From: Chloroflexota bacterium
Lineage (GTDB): Bacteria > Chloroflexota > Limnocylindria > Limnocylindrales > CSP1-4
NCBI GenBank assembly: GCA_013695505.1
Contig: JACDAH010000509.1
Span: forward strand, 1 to 10,241
Direction: 5' to 3'
DNA length: 10,241 nt
The notes beneath the pieces were generated by a model. It was given only the letters and a program-made list of their open reading frames with translations, had not been told where the DNA came from and ran no database searches. Shown piece after piece: positions 5,247 through 10,241 of the stretch. Each line of letters opens with the position of its first letter. Within the stretch, counting starts at the first letter, position 1. Made by a program: the position numbers and the translations under genes.

Positions 5247-5708
5247 GTGCCCGAGCGCCTTCCGCCACCCGGCCCGTCCTTCCTGCGCGAGCATGTCCTC
5301 GCCACCAGCGCTGGCCGCAACCTGAGCGTCGGGATGAGCCAGCCGACCACGACCGACGACGGCTGGTGGCTGGCGATCGTGTGGGTGACCGACGACGACG
5401 GCGTCGTGTCGTTCGTCGATCTCGCGCCGGCGGGCGGGCCGCGCCCGGAGCCGCCGCTGGTCCGCCTGGGGCCGTCCCTCGCAGGCGCCCTGAGCGGCAT
5501 GATTCTCGAGGACGCCGGACGCCTCTGTATTCGGCTCGCGACCGTCGTCCCCGCCGACGATCCCACCCGACCGTGGCGGGTCCCGGCCGCGGTCCGGACG
5601 GCATTCAAATGGGAGCCGATGCGGGCCGCGGCGATGCTCCCGAACGAGCTGGCGGAGACGGTCCTCGCCGCGTTCCGAAGGTCGGCCGAGGCCCTCGCGC
5701 GGCCGTAG
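5247..5708 (+). CDS. Hypothetical protein, 153 aa
   Basis: I do not recognise this protein. From GTG 5247 it reads MPERLPPPGPSFLREHVLAT and continues with a Trp-rich strand-like segment (GWWLAIVWVTDDDGVVSFVD, about residues 38-57). A Pro/Gly-rich turn follows, then further alternating segments and a C-terminal helical part (LPNELAETVLAAFRRSAEAL). There is no signal peptide, membrane span or obvious metal site. GC3 bias and residue composition support coding. The frame is open back to 5172, but the upstream residues are Arg/Ser-rich and look untranslated. A -10-like TATCGT sits 6 nt before the GTG and there is no Shine-Dalgarno sequence. Only 18 bp separate it from the UPF0182 gene, so read-through is possible, although that gene has its own -10-like hexamer. 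Confidence 0.7.
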   Translation: MPERLPPPGPSFLREHVLATSAGRNLSVGMSQPTTTDDGWWLAIVWVTDDDGVVSFVDLAPAGGPRPEPPLVRLGPSLAGALSGMILEDAGRLCIRLATVVPADDPTRPWRVPAAVRTAFKWEPMRAAAMLPNELAETVLAAFRRSAEALARP

Positions 5709-5712
5709 GGGC

Positions 5713-5718
5713 TAGACT
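5713..5718 (+). promoter_or_regulatory. -10-like hexamer TAGACT for the leaderless UPF0182 gene
   Basis: TAGACT lies in the 18-bp gap between two genes and ends 8 nt before GTG 5727. No Shine-Dalgarno sequence is present in CGCCGCGA. It is identical to the hexamer upstream of guaA. Confidence 0.5.
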
Positions 5719-5726
5719 CGCCGCGA

Positions 5727-8700
5727 GTGGGCGATCTGTTCGACGAGTTCATGAAGGAGCTGCGGCGCCGGCAGGCCGAGGCGGCTGGCCGTCCGATCGC
5801 GGACGCCGATCGACCATCCAGCGTAGAGGACGACGAGGCCGACGAGGCCGACGATCAGGCCGCGCGCGACCGCGACGCCAGCGACGAGACGGCCGACGAC
5901 ACTGACGACGCGGAAGCTGACGAGGGCGGCACCGACGACGAAGCCCGCGCGATCCCCCTCCGCCCGCCCGATCGGGGGCGCCGCAGGGGACCCGCCGGTG
6001 GCAGCGACCGGGGTCGCCGCAGCGGACAGGAGCCGCCGCCAGGCCGGCGGACCGGAGTCGGCGGACCCCGAAACGGGGGCATCTCCCTCCGCTCCAGGCT
6101 GACGACGATCGTCGTCGTCGCGATCCTCGCGATCGTGGTCCTGATGTTCGTCGTCGGCATCAACCTCTGGACCGACGTCCTCTGGTATCGCAGCCTAGGC
6201 TTCGAGAGCGTGCTCTGGACCCGGCTCGGCACCCAGCTCGGCTTGTTCGGGCTCGGGGCGCTCGCCGCTCTGGTCATCCTGCTCGGCAACCTGTGGCTGG
6301 CCGGCCGGCTCAGCCCGGTCAGCGGCGACGGCGCCGGTGGTGGCACCATTCGCGGCTGGATCGATCGCCTCAATGAGGCCGCCGCGAACGCCGAACAGGG
6401 TCGCTCAGCCCGCGGTCAGTGGGAGCGCTGGAACAAGGCCCAGAACGGCGAAACGGTCAACGTCACGCCGCTCGACCTGCCGGACCCGGTGCCGTTCGGT
6501 CGGATGGTGATCATCGTCGTCGCGGTCCTGGCCGCGCTCGCCGTCGCCGGCACCGTGGCCGCCAGCTGGGAGACGATCGTCCTGTGGGTCAATCGGGTGC
6601 CGTTCGACCCGAGCGGGACCCCGGTCGTCGATCCCGTCTTCAACCGAGACATCTCGTTCTTCCTGTTCGACCTGCCGTTCCTGCGCCTGATCCAGACCCT
6701 CGTCAGCGGTCTCCTGATCGCCGCTCTCATCGTCACCGCGGCGCGCTACCTCCTGACGGCCATGACCGGCGCCGCGGTCTTCGACACGCGCGTCCGGGTC
6801 CACCTCGGCGTGCTCGCCGGTCTGTTCCTGATGACGATCGCCCTCGGCTACCAGCTCGACAAGTTCGAGCTCGTCCACAGCGACCGCGGGATCGCCAGCG
6901 GCGTCAGCTTCACGGACCAGAACGCCCAGTTCCTCGCGTACGACGTTCTGACGGCGCTGTCGGCGATCGCAGCCGCGTTCCTGGTCGGCGGCACCTTCGC
7001 CCGGGTCCTGTGGCCGCTCGGCCTGACCCTGGCGGTCTGGTTCATCGCCTCGATCGGGATCGGGCGGCTCTATCCCGCGGCGATCCAGCAGTTCACCGTC
7101 GTCCCGAACCAGTTCGCCCAGGAGGCGCCGTTCATCGCCAACAACATCGCGATGACCCGCCTGGCGTTCGACATCAATGGCTGGACGGATCGCGACTATC
7201 GCGGCGATGTTCCGCTCACCGAGGCGGGCATCGAGGCTGACGCCGACACGTTCGCCAACGCCCGGCTGTGGGACTACCGGCCGCTCGGCGACACGCTCGA
7301 CCAGCTCCAGACCGTGCGCCAGTACTACGACTTCATCGACGTCGACACGGACCGCTACCTGATCAACAACGAGCTCCGCCAGGTGATGCTGTCCGGTCGC
7401 GAGCTTGACCCGGCAAAGAACACACAGGCCACCGGCTGGGTCAACCAGCGGGTGATCTTCACCCACGGCATCGGCGTTGCGATGGTCCCCGTCAACGAGG
7501 TCACGTCACAGGGCCAGCCGCGTCTCCTGATCTCGAACCTGCCGCCGACCTCGATCCCGGGCGCGCCGCCCGTCACCCAGCCGCGGATCTACTTCGGCGA
7601 AGGCAACAGCTCCTACGTGGTCGTCGGCGCGCGCCAGCCCGAGTTCGACTATCCCCAGAGCGTTGGCACCGCAACGCAGGACGTCGTCGCTCCGAAGTGG
7701 ACCGGAACCACGGGCGTCCCGCTCGATACGACCTTGAACCGGCTCCTCTTCGCGATTCGCTTCCGCGATTTCAACCTGCTGATCACGGACCAGGTCACGA
7801 ACGAGAGCAAGCTGCTGTTCCACCGGACCCTCAGCGAGCGGCTGCCGCTGGTCGCGCCGTTCCTGCGCTACGACAAGGACCCGTACCTGGTCATCGACGG
7901 GAGCGGCCGGCTCAAATACATCCAGGACGCGTTCACGACGAGCGACCAGTTCCCGCACGCCCAGGAATTTGACCCGAACTCGGAGCTGAGCCCGGCGACC
8001 GGGCTGGCCGGGACTCCGTTCAACTACATCCGCAACAGCGTCAAGATCGTGTCGGACGCCTACGACGGAACCATGACCTTCTATGTCGCCGCCGACGCCG
8101 ATCCCCTGATCCGCGCGTGGCAGGGCGTCTTCCCGACCCTGTTCCGCCCGCTGTCCGAGCTGCCGTCCGATCTCCGCCCGCACCTGCGGGTGCCGGAGGA
8201 GCTGTTCGACGTCCAGACCCGGGTCTTCGGCCGCTACCACGTCACCAACGCCGAGACGTTCTACTCCCAGAACGACCTGTGGACCATTCCGGTCGCGACG
8301 ACCAACACGCAGAGCCTCCCGCCCGAGGCGTACTACGTGATGATGCGGATGCCGGGCGCCGACAAGGCCGAGTTCCTCCTTCTCCAGCCGATGGTGGCGA
8401 AGGGCCGCCCGAACATGATCGCGTGGGTCGCCGCGCGGAACGGGCCGGAGCAGTACGGCCAGACCACGGTGTTCCGGTTCCCGAGCGACAGCACGATCTT
8501 CGGTCCGGCCCAGGTCGAGGCCCAGATCGACGCGGATCCCGAGATCAGCGCACAGGTCTCGCTGTGGGACCAGGCCGGGAGCGAGGTCGTCCGAGGCAAC
8601 CTCATCGTCGTCCCGGTCGGCGATTCACTGGTCTACCTCCAGCCGGTCTATCTCCGGTCCAAGAGCTCCGGGTTCCCGGCGTTCGAGCGCATCGTCGTCG

Positions 8701-9077
8701 CCTCGCCGACGAACGTGGTCTGGGGGAAGTCCCTCCGCGAGGCCCTCGACCAGTTGCTCGCGGAGCAGGGCTCCGGCGGACCTGGACCGTCATCCCCGCC
8801 CGGTCCGACCCCGACACCCGGGCCGACCGCCACGCCCGGCCCGACGGCGACGCCGGGCACGGCCCTGCCGCCCGGCCTCGACGTCCAGCAGCTTGCCGAC
8901 TTCGCACTCCAGCACTTCGAGCTCGCGCAGGACGCGCTCGCAAAGCGCGACTTCGCGACCTACGGCGCCGAGCTCGATCTCGTGGAGCAGGCGCTCCGAC
9001 AGCTTGACATCCTGACCGGTGGCAGCGCGACGCCGTCGTCGCCTGCCTCGCCGCCGGCTCCGAGCGCCGCTCCATGA
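5727..9077 (+). CDS. UPF0182 (COG1615) family integral membrane protein, 1116 aa
   Basis: This is a UPF0182/COG1615 member, a family of large membrane proteins of unknown function found in actinobacteria, Chloroflexota and others. Residues 1-124 form a disordered cytoplasmic-type region: Asp/Glu-rich at 34-70, then Arg/Gly/Pro-rich. Seven hydrophobic spans follow at about 125-149, 169-192, 261-285, 320-342, 360-378, 406-430 and 432-448. Family signatures include NLWTDVLWYRSLGFESVLWT after span 1, FNRDISFFLFDLPFLR before span 4, and RLYPAAIQQFTVVPNQFAQE after span 7. The large soluble domain, presumably extracytoplasmic, runs from about 455 to 1010. A Pro/Thr linker with three PGPT repeats (1025-1042) leads to a helical C-terminal segment (about 1050-1092) and a final Pro/Ser tail. 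GTG 5727 is supported by the TAGACT hexamer and by the N-terminus MGDLFDEFMKELRRRQ. It is somewhat longer than usual because of both low-complexity ends. Transport or envelope roles are possible but unproven. Confidence 0.93.
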   Translation: MGDLFDEFMKELRRRQAEAAGRPIADADRPSSVEDDEADEADDQAARDRDASDETADDTDDAEADEGGTDDEARAIPLRPPDRGRRRGPAGGSDRGRRSGQEPPPGRRTGVGGPRNGGISLRSRLTTIVVVAILAIVVLMFVVGINLWTDVLWYRSLGFESVLWTRLGTQLGLFGLGALAALVILLGNLWLAGRLSPVSGDGAGGGTIRGWIDRLNEAAANAEQGRSARGQWERWNKAQNGETVNVTPLDLPDPVPFGRMVIIVVAVLAALAVAGTVAASWETIVLWVNRVPFDPSGTPVVDPVFNRDISFFLFDLPFLRLIQTLVSGLLIAALIVTAARYLLTAMTGAAVFDTRVRVHLGVLAGLFLMTIALGYQLDKFELVHSDRGIASGVSFTDQNAQFLAYDVLTALSAIAAAFLVGGTFARVLWPLGLTLAVWFIASIGIGRLYPAAIQQFTVVPNQFAQEAPFIANNIAMTRLAFDINGWTDRDYRGDVPLTEAGIEADADTFANARLWDYRPLGDTLDQLQTVRQYYDFIDVDTDRYLINNELRQVMLSGRELDPAKNTQATGWVNQRVIFTHGIGVAMVPVNEVTSQGQPRLLISNLPPTSIPGAPPVTQPRIYFGEGNSSYVVVGARQPEFDYPQSVGTATQDVVAPKWTGTTGVPLDTTLNRLLFAIRFRDFNLLITDQVTNESKLLFHRTLSERLPLVAPFLRYDKDPYLVIDGSGRLKYIQDAFTTSDQFPHAQEFDPNSELSPATGLAGTPFNYIRNSVKIVSDAYDGTMTFYVAADADPLIRAWQGVFPTLFRPLSELPSDLRPHLRVPEELFDVQTRVFGRYHVTNAETFYSQNDLWTIPVATTNTQSLPPEAYYVMMRMPGADKAEFLLLQPMVAKGRPNMIAWVAARNGPEQYGQTTVFRFPSDSTIFGPAQVEAQIDADPEISAQVSLWDQAGSEVVRGNLIVVPVGDSLVYLQPVYLRSKSSGFPAFERIVVASPTNVVWGKSLREALDQLLAEQGSGGPGPSSPPGPTPTPGPTATPGPTATPGTALPPGLDVQQLADFALQHFELAQDALAKRDFATYGAELDLVEQALRQLDILTGGSATPSSPASPPAPSAAP
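8799..8852 (+). repeat. Three 18-nt tandem repeats encoding Pro-Gly-Pro-Thr linker
   Basis: Units at 8799-8816, 8817-8834 and 8835-8852 encode PGPTPT, PGPTAT and PGPTAT, followed by a partial PGT unit. The units differ mostly at third codon positions, so the array is old or selected at protein level. It forms the flexible linker before the C-terminal helical segment of the UPF0182 protein and could vary in copy number between strains. Confidence 0.75.
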
Positions 9078-9107
9078 GCCGCGGTCCGGCCTGAGTCGCC
9101 GTTCACG

Positions 9108-10166
9108 ATGAGGCCGACCACCCGTGGCGTGACGCTCGTCGCATTGCTCGCCGTCCTCGGCCGGCCGTCGTGGTGGATCCTCGGGCTCGCCGGGTTCCTG
9201 GTCCGTGGCGGGATCCTCATCTTTCTGGTCGCGATCGTGGCGCTGCCCTCGCCGCTGGCCCTCTCGAACGTCCTGGGCCCGATCGTGACCCCGATCTACC
9301 TCGGTCGGCTGGAACCCGGGACAGCCCTCGTGATCGGCGGCGCGATCGGTCTCGCGATCATCTGGTTCGCGGCCGGCAGCTGGTTCGCCGCCGCGATCGA
9401 GGTCGCGCTCGTCCGCGACGCGCGGCGGGCGGCGAGCGAGGAGGGCCTCACCGTCCTGCCCGAGCGACGGCCGGCGCGGCTGCTGATCACCCGGGCGATG
9501 GCGGCCCACCTCCTGGCGCTCGTTCCGCTGGCGGTGGCGATCGGCATCGGGTCGGTCCGGATCCTCAATGCCACGTATGCCGAGCTCACGAACCCAAGCG
9601 ATGCGAGCTCGATCGTCATCCGGGTCATCGCCCGAGCCAGCGCCACCGTGGCGGTGATCGCGATCGTCTGGATCGTCGGCGAGATCGTCGGCGGGATGGC
9701 GGTTCGCCGGGTTGTCCTGGGCGACGAGTCGGCGCCCGGGGCGGTCGGCCGGTCCGCGCTCGACCTCGTCCGCCGGCCGGGTGGCGCCCTGCTCGCGCCC
9801 GTGGCGACGACCGCGGTCCTGGTCGTCGACCTGCTGGCCGTGCTGACCGTGGTCGCGATTGTCTGGGGCCAGGTTCGCGAACGCGTCGTCCACCTACTCG
9901 CCGATCCGGTGGCCACGGGACTGTCGCTCGCGACCCTCGGCGCGGGATGGTGCCTGGCGCTCCTTGTGACCGGCTTGATCGATGCCTGGCGGAGCGTCGC
10001 GATGACGCTCGAAGCGGAGCGAGCTGCGGTCGCCCGGGAGGCTCGTTCCGGCCCGCCCAGGGACGCCGATCCGGATCGGGGTCCAATCGATGACGGGACA
10101 ATCGGCGCATCGACGCACCGCCATCCGGGGGATTGGTCTGCACAGGACCGCGGTGGCAGCCTCTAG
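9108..10166 (+). CDS. Hypothetical multi-pass membrane protein, about six spans (352 aa)
   Basis: I do not recognise the family. The product opens with MRPTTRGVTLVALLAVLGRP, and hydrophobic spans are visible at about 22-46, 72-95, 133-150, 174-198, 228-253 and 270-293. The loop between spans 2 and 3 (100-132) is Arg-rich (RDARRAA, ERRPARLL) and so is probably cytoplasmic. The C-terminal tail from 300 is charged and disordered-looking. The layout resembles small membrane-scaffold or transporter-accessory proteins, with no catalytic motif. It starts 30 bp after the UPF0182 gene on the same strand and may be co-transcribed with it. ATG 9108 has neither a clear Shine-Dalgarno sequence nor a -10-like hexamer at the usual distance. 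Coupling through the ATGA overlap at 9074 and its six-codon reading frame (9074-9094) is one possibility. GC3 bias and hydrophobic periodicity make the reading frame secure. Confidence 0.8.
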   Translation: MRPTTRGVTLVALLAVLGRPSWWILGLAGFLVRGGILIFLVAIVALPSPLALSNVLGPIVTPIYLGRLEPGTALVIGGAIGLAIIWFAAGSWFAAAIEVALVRDARRAASEEGLTVLPERRPARLLITRAMAAHLLALVPLAVAIGIGSVRILNATYAELTNPSDASSIVIRVIARASATVAVIAIVWIVGEIVGGMAVRRVVLGDESAPGAVGRSALDLVRRPGGALLAPVATTAVLVVDLLAVLTVVAIVWGQVRERVVHLLADPVATGLSLATLGAGWCLALLVTGLIDAWRSVAMTLEAERAAVAREARSGPPRDADPDRGPIDDGTIGASTHRHPGDWSAQDRGGSL

Positions 10167-10201
10167 GTCCGGTCGTTGACGCTCGACCGATTCCGACACA
10201 T

Positions 10202-10205
10202 GAGG
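10202..10205 (+). promoter_or_regulatory. Ribosome binding site GAGG before the truncated last gene
   Basis: GAGG within TGAGGTGGTC ends 5 nt before ATG 10211. This is a typical spacing and the main support for a gene starting there. TTGACG at 10176-10181 could be a -35 box, but no good -10 follows it. Confidence 0.45.
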
Positions 10206-10210
10206 TGGTC

Positions 10211-10241
10211 ATGGCGATGAAGACGGTCGTCTGTCCGGACT
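10211..10241 (+). CDS. Start of a gene cut by the window end (possibly a zinc-ribbon protein)
   Basis: Only MAMKTVVCPD is visible before the window ends. The reading frame has a GAGG ribosome binding site 5 nt upstream and lies 44 bp after the preceding gene on the same strand. A Val-Cys-Pro-Asp start at residues 7-10 is common in small zinc-ribbon or rubredoxin-like proteins whose next residue would be a second cysteine, but that residue is outside the window. The identity is unproven. Confidence 0.4.
   Translation, partial: MAMKTVVCPD

Noticed and set aside
6405..7466. 353-codon minus-strand open frame
   Set aside because: It is antisense to the UPF0182 membrane domain. The composition (Glu/Asp/Arg/Val/Gln) mirrors the GC-rich sense codons and no family motif is visible.
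8790..9893. 367-codon minus-strand open frame across two genes
   Set aside because: It spans the end of UPF0182 and most of the next membrane gene in antisense. The product is extremely Arg/Asp-rich with no domain, a GC-skew shadow.

Overview
This is a chromosomal window from a high-GC bacterium with strongly GC-ending codons. The mix of a GuaB3-type IMP dehydrogenase relative, a group II truncated haemoglobin, a long UPF0182 membrane protein and a deazaflavin-type nitroreductase fold suggests either a high-GC Chloroflexota lineage (Limnocylindria-like) or an actinobacterium. I lean to Chloroflexota, but the window holds no rRNA or other decisive marker. All supported genes lie on the + strand; the long minus-strand open frames are GC-rich shadows. 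I see no tRNA, rRNA, CRISPR array, transposase, phage gene or integration site.

Layout. (1) 2-436 is the C-terminal part of a guaB3 gene cut by the window edge. Overlapping its stop is a small DUF385/F420-type protein (433-879) that has no ATG, GTG or TTG codon in its frame. (2) 880-2147 is gene-poor, about 1.27 kb. I support only two small ORFs there: a 40-residue putative single-span membrane peptide (1076-1198) and a 70-residue cysteine-containing protein with a good ribosome binding site (1875-2087). Between them lie several clean inverted repeats. (3) 2148-4416 holds a truncated haemoglobin (glbO) overlapping guaA (GMP synthase). guaA starts at TTG with a good Shine-Dalgarno sequence and carries an obligatory 84-residue low-complexity N-terminal extension. 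(4) 4514-5708 holds a zinc-ribbon protein and an unrecognised 153-residue protein. (5) 5727-10166 holds a 1116-residue UPF0182 membrane protein and an unrecognised six-span membrane protein. A gene beginning MAMKTVVCPD enters at 10211 and runs off the window.

How it fits together. guaB3 and guaA both belong to guanine nucleotide synthesis (IMP to XMP to GMP), but the gene-poor stretch separates them, so they are probably not one transcript. Four genes (glbO, the zinc-ribbon gene, the 153-aa gene and UPF0182) share one architecture: a TANNNT hexamer 6 to 8 nt before the start codon and no Shine-Dalgarno sequence. This fits leaderless transcription starting at or next to the start codon. guaA instead has a TAGACT hexamer about 33 nt upstream plus a Shine-Dalgarno sequence, as a normal leadered gene would.

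I found no convincing new defence, mobile or biosynthetic system. The observations most worth following are the recurrent leaderless start architecture, the annotation-invisible DUF385 gene, and the hairpin-rich 880-2147 stretch with its conserved-looking small Cys protein.
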